Part shown: in pieces, positions 1 through 7,456 of the stretch | How the letters are laid out: each line of letters opens with the position of its first letter | Position numbering within the stretch: position 1 is the first letter of the stretch | Origin: Chryseosolibacter sp040902445 | GTDB taxonomy: Bacteria > Bacteroidota > Bacteroidia > Cytophagales > Cyclobacteriaceae | Direction of reading: 5' to 3' | Assembly: GCA_040902445.1 (NCBI GenBank) | Contig: JBBDXJ010000240.1 | Location: 1 to 18,897 of the forward strand | DNA length: 18,897 nt | Position numbers and translations under genes: made by a program | Notes under the pieces: model-generated | What the model was told of the DNA's origin: nothing | The model's input: only the letters and a program-made list of their open reading frames with translations | Databases searched by the model: none

Positions 1-98
1 AACATACCGGAGTTCCGAACCTTAAAACACCACTACGATCAATAAAAAACCTGAATTAACACACCTCTTTTTTATATTGCTTCTCCTAAGTTCGCATC

Positions 99-1337
99 AT
101 GCCCTTTACGTCTAATGAAACTTTCCGCCAGATATTTCAAAGTTCAGTTGAAGCCATCATCATGGTGAATAAAGAGGGCAAAATACTGCTGGCTAACCCT
201 GTTAGTGAGCGCATGTTTGGATATGAGCAAGGCGGGCTCCTGGGATTGGCTATAGAGGAACTGTTACCTGAACATTTGAGAAAACGCCACGTTGGGTATC
301 GCAAGAATTTTAACGCCCATCCCGAACCCAGGCCGATGGGGATGGGGCGGGATCTGGTTGCCAGGCGCAGAGATGGCGCCGAGTTTCCCGTTGCGGTGAG
401 CCTCAGCTATACGAAAATCGATGATGAATTAATGGTTATGGCTTTCGTCAGCGATGTGACGCAACGCAAACGTGCGGACGAAGCTTTAAAAAGAAGCGAG
501 GAACAGCTTTTGATCTATGCGTCAGAACTCGAGAAGAAAGTTCAATCCAGGACCGAAGATCTGAATTCCACCATCAATGCGTTGGAGAAGGAGATCTATG
601 TGAGGAAAAGAGCGGAAGAAGAGGCGCAGAAATCCCTGGAGCGCGAGCGTGAATTGAATGAGCTGAAATCAAGGTTTGTCTCAATTGCCTCCCACGAATT
701 TCGTACACCTCTCAGCACGGTATTGAGTTCAGCTTCTCTGATTGATCAGTACAATGAGCGTAAGGAAAAGGACAAGGTAAGCAAACATGTACAAAGAATA
801 AAGACTTCCGTAAACCATCTCACTTCGATCCTGAATGATTTTCTTTCTCTTGGAAAACTGGAAGAAGGAAAGATCGATGTTGTTAAGGAACCGATTTCAG
901 TTTCAGATTTTCTGAAAGAAGTCGAAGAAGAATTAACTTCAACCCTTAAACCAGCTCAACAATTAAGAATTAAATGCGAGGAGGGCTCTCAGCTGATCTA
1001 CTCGGATGCAAGAATTCTGCGCAATATTCTTTTTAATCTTATTTCAAATGCGAGCAAATATTCCGACCCTGGTAAGCCGATCGTTGTTACCTGCAACCAG
1101 GAAGGGAATGGTGTGTTTTTTATTATTCACGACGAAGGCATCGGCATTCCGGAGGAAGATCAGAAATATATGTTTGACCGTTTTTTCCGGGCGAGCAATG
1201 CAGGCAACGTGCAGGGGACCGGGCTCGGATTGAATATCGTGAAACGTTACGTGGATTTGTTGGGTGGCACTATTTCTTTCACAAGTGAATATGGAAATGG
1301 GAGCGATTTTACTGTTTGGATCCCCTGCAATAATTAA
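99..1337 (+). CDS. Soluble PAS-domain sensor histidine kinase
   Basis: A 412-residue cytoplasmic sensor kinase with no membrane segment or signal peptide. A PAS domain fills about residues 7-125, followed by a charged coiled coil (125-190), the HisKA dimerisation helix with phospho-acceptor His199 in the box SHEFRTP, and an HATPase domain with N-box N309/N317, G1 box DEGIGIP (345-351), F box and G2 box GTGLGL (373-378). The PAS core carries His64 and Arg84 in the spacing of the haem His and distal Arg of FixL; many PAS domains of unknown ligand share this pattern, so gas sensing is only a possibility. An in-frame stop at 87-89 supports the ATG at 99. The response regulator starts 6 bases after the stop, so the two form a two-component operon. 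The kinase assignment is firm; the signal is unknown. Confidence 0.93.
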   Translation: MPFTSNETFRQIFQSSVEAIIMVNKEGKILLANPVSERMFGYEQGGLLGLAIEELLPEHLRKRHVGYRKNFNAHPEPRPMGMGRDLVARRRDGAEFPVAVSLSYTKIDDELMVMAFVSDVTQRKRADEALKRSEEQLLIYASELEKKVQSRTEDLNSTINALEKEIYVRKRAEEEAQKSLERERELNELKSRFVSIASHEFRTPLSTVLSSASLIDQYNERKEKDKVSKHVQRIKTSVNHLTSILNDFLSLGKLEEGKIDVVKEPISVSDFLKEVEEELTSTLKPAQQLRIKCEEGSQLIYSDARILRNILFNLISNASKYSDPGKPIVVTCNQEGNGVFFIIHDEGIGIPEEDQKYMFDRFFRASNAGNVQGTGLGLNIVKRYVDLLGGTISFTSEYGNGSDFTVWIPCNN

Positions 1338-1343
1338 AGTGAT

Positions 1344-2405
1344 ATGAAGAAAATTCTATTGATCGAAGATAATGCCGAGGTAAGGGAAAACACCAGCGAA
1401 ATACTTTCCCTTGCAAATTATGAGGTGCTGGTTGCGGAAAACGGAAAAATCGGTGTAGATATCGCCCAGCGGCAGAAACCCGATCTGATCATTTGTGATA
1501 TCATGATGCCGGAACTCGATGGCTACGGCGTGCTTCATATATTGAGCAAAAATGAAAAGACCGCCGGAATCCCTTTTATTTTTCTTACAGCTAAAACCGA
1601 AAAGACGGATATCAGGAAAGGTATGAACCTCGGAGCGGATGATTACCTCACCAAACCTTTTGACGACACCGATCTTTTAAATGCAATTGAAGCGCGCTTT
1701 CGCAAGAATGCCATGCAGCAAAAACAATATGAAGTCACTCCAGAGGGATTGGATAATTTCATTAAGGATGCCCAATCTGTTTTGAATCTGAAGGATCTGG
1801 GGAAAGACCGCAAAGTGAAAACGGTTAAAAAGAAAGCTGTGATCTACGGTGAAGGTGATATGCCCTTGCATGTTTACTTTATTAAATCGGGAAACGTGAA
1901 AACCTTCAAATCTCATCCTGACGGAAAGGAATTGATCATGAATCTCTATTCGGCCAATGATTTTTTCGGGTTTGAACCTATTCTGGAGAATGGTAATTAC
2001 ACAGAATCAGCCGTTGCCATGCAGGAATCAGAATTGGTCTCTATTCCCAGGTATGATTTTCTTTTAATGATCCAGGCTCACCCTGATGTTTCTAAAAGCT
2101 TTATTCATCTGTTGTGCAAAAAAGTGGCCGAACGGGAAGTCCAATTGTTAAACCTCGCTTACAATTCTGTAAGGCAGCGCACAGCGGAAGCGTTGTTGAA
2201 ATCCGAAGCGCTGAAAGATTCCCAATCCGTTATTTCTATCTCGCGCGATGACCTGGCCAAGATGGTGGGTACTGCGTCTGAGTCGGTTATCCGGGTATTG
2301 TCGGATTTCAAAGATGAGGGTTTAATAGAAATTGAAGGGGGAAAAATCAAACTCAAACAACCCGCCAAACTTGAAAAGGTTGTGCGGTGGAATGTTGCGC
2401 GGTGA
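1344..2405 (+). CDS. Response regulator with CRP/FNR-type sensor and DNA-binding output
   Basis: 353 residues in three parts. Residues 1-120 are a CheY-like receiver with acidic pair E8/D9, phospho-acceptor D52, T82 and K104. Residues about 150-270 form a cyclic-nucleotide-binding-like beta roll (motifs GDMPLHVYFIKSGNVK and FFGFEPIL). Residues about 275-335 form a CRP-type winged helix, with recognition helix around ASESVIRVLSDF. There is no N-terminal Cys cluster of the FNR kind. It lies 6 bases after the kinase gene and is very likely its partner. The output domain belongs to the family that binds TGA-type palindromes, so it is a rival candidate for the operators found upstream of ric, the CRP/FNR gene, the 607-residue gene and the cytochrome-nos operon. 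Domain calls are firm; targets are inferred. Confidence 0.92.
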   Translation: MKKILLIEDNAEVRENTSEILSLANYEVLVAENGKIGVDIAQRQKPDLIICDIMMPELDGYGVLHILSKNEKTAGIPFIFLTAKTEKTDIRKGMNLGADDYLTKPFDDTDLLNAIEARFRKNAMQQKQYEVTPEGLDNFIKDAQSVLNLKDLGKDRKVKTVKKKAVIYGEGDMPLHVYFIKSGNVKTFKSHPDGKELIMNLYSANDFFGFEPILENGNYTESAVAMQESELVSIPRYDFLLMIQAHPDVSKSFIHLLCKKVAEREVQLLNLAYNSVRQRTAEALLKSEALKDSQSVISISRDDLAKMVGTASESVIRVLSDFKDEGLIEIEGGKIKLKQPAKLEKVVRWNVAR

Positions 2406-2420
2406 GATCAGGCAGGATGA

Positions 2421-2448
2421 ATTACGAATGACGAATGACGAATGAAAT
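2421..2448. repeat. Heptamer tandem repeat (ATKACGA)
   Basis: Three heptamers in a row (ATTACGA, ATGACGA, ATGACGA) and a degenerate fourth (ATGAAAT), starting 16 bases after the response-regulator stop. One of four short tandem arrays in gaps of this window. Confidence 0.7.
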
Positions 2449-2538
2449 GGTTGTCGGTTTTTTGTTGTTGGCTGTTAGTAAGACTACAGCCCTTGTGCCT
2501 TTTCAAATGATAAATTGCTAATCGGATGAAATACTGAG

Positions 2539-2709
2539 CTAATGCCTTACTTCCTGTCCGCCCACCAACCCCAAACCACAAACAGTGATGATAAAATAAA
2601 CAACTCCAAAAAATACTGCCCAACCCAGGACAAGGAGCAGGCTATGTGAAAAAGGGTAATCGGTAAAATCTAAAGGTGTTACAGCGCTGTTTCCTGGGGC
2701 AATTTTCAT
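2539..2709 (-). CDS. Possible small single-pass membrane protein, hypothetical
   Basis: An open frame of 56 codons from an ATG at 2709; it can be extended to 80 codons only with a TTG start at 2781. The product has a polar N-terminus (MKIAPGNSAVTPLDF), one clear hydrophobic segment at about residues 21-49 (including LLLVLGWAVFFGVVYFII) and a short charged tail. The composition looks like a real membrane protein, and it is the only sensible frame in the 600-base gap. No ribosome binding site, promoter or operon partner supports it, and an overlapping minus-strand frame of 71 codons looks random. I do not recognise the family. Confidence 0.35.
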   Translation of the reverse strand: MKIAPGNSAVTPLDFTDYPFSHSLLLVLGWAVFFGVVYFIITVCGLGLVGGQEVRH

Positions 2710-2944
2710 ATCAGTTACAAACCGGTTTTTTAAAAGGGGGTTTCCATTCCAGGAAAAAAGATGGAGAAAGCCCTTAATCAAGTCGGTTAGGCGCCTATCC
2801 TGGAGAATGATTTTCAGTTAAAAAATGTTGTAGAAACTGGCGCCTTCCGTTGATGGGTTGGGAAAGGCTCTTGCGGTAGAAAACTGGCGAAATGGGAGAG
2901 AAAACGATGTGATTCTTCTTTAAATGGCCATTATTATAGTCCTA

Positions 2945-2989
2945 TATGATTTTGATCATAAGTATTGATGTGCAGAGTGGATAGTTTTG
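2945..2989 (+). promoter_or_regulatory. FNR/CRP-type operator and -7 box of ric
   Basis: A perfect palindrome TATGAT-TTTG-ATCATA (2945-2960), then 21 bases, then TAGTTTTG (2982-2989), an exact match to the Bacteroidota -7 consensus TAnnTTTG. If transcription starts 12 bases after the TA (about 2994), the operator is centred at -41.5, the class II activator position, with a 12-base leader before the ric ATG. The same spacing recurs at three other promoters in the window. Confidence 0.75.
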
Positions 2990-3005
2990 TTATTAAACAA
3001 TTATT

Positions 3006-3728
3006 ATGACTACTTATTCAAATACAATTGACAGCACCGGCATGACCGTGGCCGAATTAGCGATAGCTCATCCTGCTGCACTTTCGGTTTTTACAAAATA
3101 CAACATCGACTATTGTTGCGGGGGTAACCGCAGTCTTGAGGAAGCGTGCGTACGGATTGGTTTAAATCCAGAAAAGATCAGGGAGGAGATTATTACTTCA
3201 CCTGTGCAACCTTCGTCAATACCCAGTCGTGTGGAGCAATGGAGTGCAACGTTGCTTGCTGACTACATCGTCCAGAACCATCATCAATACGTTAGGAATG
3301 CCATTCCGGAAATCGACTCATTGTTGACAAAAGTTTGTGCCGCTCATGGCGACGGCAACATCGAGCTATTGAACATTCAACAGGATTTCAATGATCTGGC
3401 TGAAGAATTGCTCAATCATATGGGTAAAGAAGAGATGGTGTTATTTCCCGCTATCAAACGGCTGGCAGCGCAAGGTGACTCAAGCCATCCTCTTGCGGAT
3501 ACCCTCAAGGCACCCATAACCATGATGGAACAAGAGCATGTGATAGCCGGTGATCTCATGAAATCAATACGCCGCCTCTCGAACAATTATACCGTGCCCG
3601 AATTCGCTTGTCCGACATACCGGGTAACCTATCAGAAGCTGAAGGAATTTGACAATGACCTGATGACCCATGTGCATCTTGAAAACAATATACTTTTCAG
3701 GAAAGCTGGCCATGTCTGCGACCATTGA
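3006..3728 (+). CDS. ric: Iron-sulfur cluster repair di-iron protein Ric/ScdA
   Basis: 240 residues, the usual length for the RIC (YtfE/ScdA/DnrN) family, cytoplasmic proteins that restore Fe-S clusters damaged by NO or oxidants. The N-terminal ScdA_N domain (residues about 9-65) has the family motif YCCGG with Cys37-Cys38. The hemerythrin-like domain (about 80-238) supplies candidate di-iron ligands His92/His93, His138, Glu142, His178, His222 or His224 and Glu226. The gene stands alone behind its own FNR-type promoter, which fits induction under anaerobic or nitrosative conditions, as for other ric genes near denitrification loci. Downstream lies a heptamer repeat and then the class II ribonucleotide reductase. 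Family call firm; physiological trigger inferred. Confidence 0.93.
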   Translation: MTTYSNTIDSTGMTVAELAIAHPAALSVFTKYNIDYCCGGNRSLEEACVRIGLNPEKIREEIITSPVQPSSIPSRVEQWSATLLADYIVQNHHQYVRNAIPEIDSLLTKVCAAHGDGNIELLNIQQDFNDLAEELLNHMGKEEMVLFPAIKRLAAQGDSSHPLADTLKAPITMMEQEHVIAGDLMKSIRRLSNNYTVPEFACPTYRVTYQKLKEFDNDLMTHVHLENNILFRKAGHVCDH

Positions 3729-3731
3729 GAG

Positions 3732-3787
3732 TCCATGGTCCATGGTCCTTGGTCAATAGTCGATGGTCGATAGTCAATGGTCCATAG
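3732..3787. repeat. Eight-copy heptamer tandem repeat (TCNWTRG)
   Basis: Eight consecutive 7-base units with no gap: TCCATGG twice, TCCTTGG, TCAATAG, TCGATGG, TCGATAG, TCAATGG and TCCATAG. Variation is confined mainly to positions 3 and 6. It begins 3 bases after the ric stop and lies between ric and the ribonucleotide reductase. Confidence 0.85.
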
Positions 3788-3866
3788 TCGTAGAAGTCAG
3801 GGATGGAAATAGAAAAAAATAGAAAAATATTGGATAAAAGGGAAGAAAATCAGAAGGCAGAACATC

Positions 3867-3898
3867 AACACACTAACACCTCAACACTTCAACACATC
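3867..3898. repeat. Four-copy octamer repeat (AACACNNN) abutting the RNR start
   Basis: Four 8-base units (AACACACT, AACACCTC, AACACTTC, AACACATC) run directly up to the ATG at 3899. If translation began at the alternative ATG at 3803, the repeat would be coding and give the low-complexity stretch HQHTNTSTLQH. Confidence 0.75.
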
Positions 3899-5749
3899 AT
3901 GCATTTAAATCAACGAATACTGAGCGATCTGATCATCCACATGAAATATGCGCGGTATCTTCCGGAGCTTCAGCGCCGGGAGCTATGGCCGGAGATATGT
4001 GAGCGTTACGGGAAAATGTTGATTGAGCGTTATCCGCACATGGAAGAGGAGATCAATTCAAATCTCAAATTCGTTTTGGATAGGAAGGTATTGCCTTCCA
4101 TGCGCGCCATGCAATTTGCCGGACCAGCGATCGCCAGGAATAACAGTCGTATATATAATTGCGCGTACTTGCCCGTAGACGATATCCGCGCTTTTTCAGA
4201 GGCTCTGTTTCTTTTGTTAGGTGGCACCGGTGTTGGTTTTTCAGTTCAGATGCATCATATAGAAGATTTGCCGCCCGTCCGGAAAGCGCAAAAGAGTAGA
4301 AGGTTTTTGGTTGGAGACAGTCTTGAGGGATGGGCGGATTCTGTTAAGGTTTTGTTAAAGGGATATTTCGGCGAGAGTGAATACATTCCTGATTTTGATT
4401 ATTCGGATATACGGCAAAAGGGAGCGAGGCTGGTGACGGCGGGGGGGAAAGCTCCGGGGCCGGAACCGCTGAGATTATGCATCGCACACATTACAGCGAT
4501 CCTTGAAAGAAAAAAAGGCGGTGAAAAACTTACTTCCCTGGAATGCCATGATATGATGTGTCACATTGCAAACGCGGTACTGGCTGGTGGTATACGAAGG
4601 TCAGCAATGATCTCATTATTCTCTTACGAGGATGAGGATATGCTCACCTGTAAATTTGGAAACTGGTGGGAGTTAAATGAACAACGCGGAAGAGCTAATA
4701 ACTCTGTTGTGCTGCCCAGGGACACCACCACCGGCAAGCAATTTTCTGACCTTTGGAAAAAGATCAAACTTTCCGGATCCGGTGAGCCGGGATTTTATTT
4801 CACCAATAACATTGACTGGGGAACCAATCCATGCTGCGAAATTGCTTTGAAGCCATTTCAGTTCTGTAATCTTTGTGAAGTAAATGTTTCTGATGTTGAG
4901 AATCAGGAAGATCTCAATGAACGCGCGCGTGCCGCGGCCTTTTTGGGGACGCTTCAGGCAGGTTTTACCAATTTCCATTATTTGCGGGAAGTTTGGAAGA
5001 CGACGACGGAGTATGAAGCGCTCATAGGTGTGGGTATGACAGGTATTGCCAGTGGCAAGGTGATGAACCTCGACCTGAGGGAAGCTGCGGATGAAGTAAA
5101 GAAGACAAATCTTCATGTATCCGCTAAGATCAACATTCAGTTTGCGGCGCGTTGTACTACGATAAAGCCTTCTGGAACTTCTTCCATTGTATTGGGTACT
5201 TCATCGGGTATTCATGCCTGGCACAATGATTATTATTTGCGCCGGGTTCGTATCGGTAAGAATGAGGCATTGTACAAATACCTGGGGCAGTATCATCCTG
5301 AACTACTGGAAGAGGATGTGTTGAACAGTAAACAAGCCATAATTTGCATTCCGCAAATGGCGCCGGAGGGATCGATCCTTCGGAAAGAAAATGTCATGGA
5401 CCTTCTTGAGCGGATACGGTTGTTCAATACAGAATGGGTCCGAAATGGTTACCGCAATGGTTGTAATGCGAATAATGTTTCCGCGACCGTTAGCATACAG
5501 GACGAAGATTGGGACACAGTAGGAGAATGGATGTGGGAAAACAAAGCTTCCTACCACGGGCTGAGTGTCCTGCCTTTTGATAATGGAAGTTACAGCCAGG
5601 CGCCGTTCGAGGATATCGGGAAGGAAGATTTTGACAAACTTCTGAAAAGTTTAAGTGAGATAGACCTTTCGATGGTATTTGAACCGATTGATAACACCGA
5701 TCTGCAGGCCGAAGCTGCATGCGCCGGCGGCGCTTGCACGATCTTGTAA
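3899..5749 (+). CDS. nrdJ: Adenosylcobalamin-dependent (class II) ribonucleotide reductase
   Basis: Makes deoxyribonucleotides without O2 using a B12-generated thiyl radical; closest in style to the monomeric ribonucleoside-triphosphate reductases. Numbered from Met at 3899 (616 residues): Cys88 (YNCAYLP) and Cys323 (FCNLCEV) are the likely redox pair; Asn310, Cys312 and Glu314 in TNPCCEIAL form the catalytic triad; the C-terminal CAGGAC (Cys608, Cys613) is the thioredoxin-accepting tail. The glycine-rich loop LLGGTGVGFSVQ is present. The frame opens earlier at an ATG at 3803, but those 32 residues are low-complexity and partly encoded by an octamer repeat, while the family-like sequence starts at MHLNQRILSDL, so I prefer 3899. 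No N-terminal ATP cone is seen. No B12 riboswitch is recognisable upstream. Confidence 0.9.
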   Translation: MHLNQRILSDLIIHMKYARYLPELQRRELWPEICERYGKMLIERYPHMEEEINSNLKFVLDRKVLPSMRAMQFAGPAIARNNSRIYNCAYLPVDDIRAFSEALFLLLGGTGVGFSVQMHHIEDLPPVRKAQKSRRFLVGDSLEGWADSVKVLLKGYFGESEYIPDFDYSDIRQKGARLVTAGGKAPGPEPLRLCIAHITAILERKKGGEKLTSLECHDMMCHIANAVLAGGIRRSAMISLFSYEDEDMLTCKFGNWWELNEQRGRANNSVVLPRDTTTGKQFSDLWKKIKLSGSGEPGFYFTNNIDWGTNPCCEIALKPFQFCNLCEVNVSDVENQEDLNERARAAAFLGTLQAGFTNFHYLREVWKTTTEYEALIGVGMTGIASGKVMNLDLREAADEVKKTNLHVSAKINIQFAARCTTIKPSGTSSIVLGTSSGIHAWHNDYYLRRVRIGKNEALYKYLGQYHPELLEEDVLNSKQAIICIPQMAPEGSILRKENVMDLLERIRLFNTEWVRNGYRNGCNANNVSATVSIQDEDWDTVGEWMWENKASYHGLSVLPFDNGSYSQAPFEDIGKEDFDKLLKSLSEIDLSMVFEPIDNTDLQAEAACAGGACTIL

Positions 5750-5752
5750 GAT

Positions 5753-5797
5753 CCTGATAAAAATCATTTTTTCATCCTACGGGGATTCGTAATTTTC
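5753..5797 (+). promoter_or_regulatory. FNR/CRP-type operator and -7 box of the CRP/FNR gene
   Basis: CCTGAT-AAAA-ATCATT (5753-5768) has a perfect TGAT/ATCA core with a 4-base spacer. After exactly 21 bases comes TAATTTTC (5790-5797), one base off TAnnTTTG. The implied transcription start is about 5802, with the operator centred at -41.5 and a 12-base leader to the TTG codon. The same hairpin-like core followed by six Ts could also act as a weak terminator for the ribonucleotide reductase. Confidence 0.6.
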
Positions 5798-5813
5798 TCC
5801 GAAAAAAGAGAAG

Positions 5814-6410
5814 TTGTTTCCATCAAACGTTTTAAGAAAGTATCATTCGCGGCTGCTAAGCCTTCGCAAGGACCAGTTGCTCTTCCACGAGGGCGACAAC
5901 GCCGTTGATTATTACCAGGTAGAAGAGGGATCGGTGAAGATGTTTATTGTCAGCCCGGAGGGACAAGAATTTATCCAGGGTATCTTCTGTTCTGGTGAAA
6001 GTTTTGGAGAGCCCGCACTGATTGGTAAATTTCCCTACCCGGGCAGTGCGAAGGTCGTTGAAGCAAGCAAAGTATGGAAGCTTTCAGGGGATTATTTTCT
6101 TCAGCTGTTAATAGAAAATTTCGATCTGCACCTCAGAATGACACAAGTTTTATGCCAGCGGCTCCGTTATAAATCCATGGTGCTTTCCGAGATATCAAGT
6201 CATGATCCGGCCCACCGGCTCCACTCCCTGTTGAAATACTACAAGTCCAAAAACGCAAAATCCGGAGATAATTTGCGAATTCGCATACCCTACACCCGAC
6301 AACAAATGGCGGATATGAGCGGTTTACGGGTGGAAACGGTGATCCGGACCATTAAGAAGATGGAGAAAGAAGGAAAACTTTTTTTAGAAGGCCATAAGAT
6401 CGTATTTTAA
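5814..6410 (+). CDS. CRP/FNR-family transcription regulator (TTG start)
   Basis: 198 residues. The beta-roll sensor domain spans about 15-115 (motifs FHEGDNAVDYYQVEEGSVKMF and SGESFGEPALIG), then a dimerisation helix (about 118-140), then a winged helix (about 155-198) with recognition helix around GLRVETVIRTIKKM. There is no N-terminal Cys cluster as in FNR; the only cysteines are at GIFCSG and QVLCQR, so the ligand is unknown (cAMP, haem or none visible). The start is TTG at 5814: a stop lies in frame at 5790-5792, no ATG lies between, and the operator-to-start distance equals that of ric and the 607-residue gene. The conserved Glu and Arg of the recognition helix suit a TGA half-site. It is the leading candidate for the local regulon and probably autoregulates. 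Confidence 0.9.
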   Translation: MFPSNVLRKYHSRLLSLRKDQLLFHEGDNAVDYYQVEEGSVKMFIVSPEGQEFIQGIFCSGESFGEPALIGKFPYPGSAKVVEASKVWKLSGDYFLQLLIENFDLHLRMTQVLCQRLRYKSMVLSEISSHDPAHRLHSLLKYYKSKNAKSGDNLRIRIPYTRQQMADMSGLRVETVIRTIKKMEKEGKLFLEGHKIVF

Positions 6411-6492
6411 CCCACATTTTCGATAACATGCTATTGCCACCTGAAAGGCTATAAAATATCAGCGCTATGGTGCAAGTAGCTTCCGCAGGCTT

Positions 6493-6500
6493 TAATTTTG
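6493..6500 (+). promoter_or_regulatory. Candidate -7 box very close to the nadA start
   Basis: TAATTTTG matches TAnnTTTG exactly and ends 4 bases before the nadA ATG. By the spacing used elsewhere here the transcript would begin at or next to the start codon. No FNR-type palindrome sits at the matching upstream position (6456-6471), so this promoter is not part of the shared set. Confidence 0.4.
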
Positions 6501-6504
6501 AACA

Positions 6505-7455
6505 ATGAAAATAAGGGTTCCTGATCCCCAGTTACAAAGCGAGATCCGCCGGGTAAAGAGCGACAAGAACATTATGTTGTTAGCCCACTATTACCAGCAA
6601 GCCGAAATCCAGGATCTCGCGGATTACGTTGGCGACAGTCTTGGTTTATCCCAATGTGCCGCATCCGTGAAGGCGGAGACCATTGTTTTCGCCGGCGTTC
6701 ACTTCATGGCGCAGACCGCCAAGATCCTGAATCCGGCGGCAAAAGTTATATTGCCCGACCTTGAGGCAGGATGTTCATTAGCAGACTCCTGCCAACCTCC
6801 TGAGTTCGAAAAATTTCTTAAGGCTCATCCCGGTCACAAGGTGATCACCTACATCAACTGCTCGGCCGAGATAAAAGCCATGAGCGACATCATCTGCACT
6901 TCCTCCAATGCAGAAAAGATTGTGCGTACCATTCCGGAGGATGTACCTATCATCTTTGCACCGGATAAGAACCTCGGTCGTTACCTGATCAGAAAAACCG
7001 GAAGGGATATGGTACTTTGGGACGGCGCCTGCATCGTGCATGAGGCTTTTTCGATAGACAAACTTCTTAAGCTTCATCAGGAATTTCCCGACGCGAGGAT
7101 TGTTGCACATCCGGAATCAGAGACACACCTGTTGCAGGTAGCCCATTACGTTGGGTCCACGACAGGAATGATCAATTACGTTAAAAAGAACGACGGTGAA
7201 AAATACATTGTGGCAACCGAGGCCGGAATTTTGCATGCTATGCAAAAAGAAGTTCCAGGCAAGATCTTAATACCGGCTCCCAGCCATGAAGATAATACAT
7301 GTGCCTGCAGTGAGTGCGGGTTCATGAAAAAAAATACGCTTGCAAAACTACTGGCTTGTATGGTTAATGAGGAGCCCGTAATCGAAGTTGAAGAGTCTTT
7401 AAGGTTGAAAGCTTTGCTTCCCATTCAGCGTATGTTAGAGATTTCAAAAAACTGA
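6505..7455 (+). CDS. nadA: Quinolinate synthase NadA
   Basis: 316 residues. Condenses iminoaspartate with dihydroxyacetone phosphate to quinolinate, the second step of de novo NAD synthesis, using an O2-sensitive [4Fe-4S] cluster. Expected cluster ligands are Cys90 (LEAGC), Cys176 (WDGACIVH) and Cys271 (CACSECGFMKKNTL). Other family motifs are LAHYYQ near residue 26, GDSLGLSQ near 44, CTSSNA near 131 and HPES near 202. The nadB start follows one base after the stop, so the two are translationally linked. Length and motifs are typical. The extra cysteines 266 and 268 next to Cys271 also occur in other NadA proteins. Confidence 0.96.
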   Translation: MKIRVPDPQLQSEIRRVKSDKNIMLLAHYYQQAEIQDLADYVGDSLGLSQCAASVKAETIVFAGVHFMAQTAKILNPAAKVILPDLEAGCSLADSCQPPEFEKFLKAHPGHKVITYINCSAEIKAMSDIICTSSNAEKIVRTIPEDVPIIFAPDKNLGRYLIRKTGRDMVLWDGACIVHEAFSIDKLLKLHQEFPDARIVAHPESETHLLQVAHYVGSTTGMINYVKKNDGEKYIVATEAGILHAMQKEVPGKILIPAPSHEDNTCACSECGFMKKNTLAKLLACMVNEEPVIEVEESLRLKALLPIQRMLEISKN

Positions 7456-7456
7456 T

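Larger units (their letters stand above)
2406..3005. other. 600-base gap with repeats and the ric promoter
   Basis: No convincing gene fills this gap. It holds a heptamer micro-repeat at 2421-2448, a possible small minus-strand membrane ORF at 2539-2709, an imperfect direct repeat of about 13 bases (GTAGAAACTGGCG at 2830-2842 and a copy with one extra A at 2876-2889), and the FNR-type promoter of ric at 2945-2989. I see no strong terminator hairpin with a T-run after the response regulator and no RNA gene. Confidence 0.6.

Noticed and set aside
2681..2690. Palindrome ACAGCGCTGT
   Set aside because: Only 10 bases with no spacer, no promoter element at a sensible distance, and not repeated elsewhere in the window.
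3732..3898. Possible CRISPR array or attachment site between ric and the ribonucleotide reductase
   Set aside because: Units are 7-8 bases without spacers, and no cas genes or integrase are present; these are simple tandem repeats.
3788..3898. B12 riboswitch upstream of the B12-dependent reductase
   Set aside because: The stretch is short and dominated by A-rich sequence and octamer repeats; no cobalamin-box-like conserved element was seen.
4673..5116. 147-codon minus-strand open frame
   Set aside because: Lies wholly inside the ribonucleotide reductase, has no recognisable motif and looks like an antisense shadow.
6778..7110. 110-codon minus-strand open frame
   Set aside because: Antisense to nadA, which has full family motifs; composition is not protein-like.
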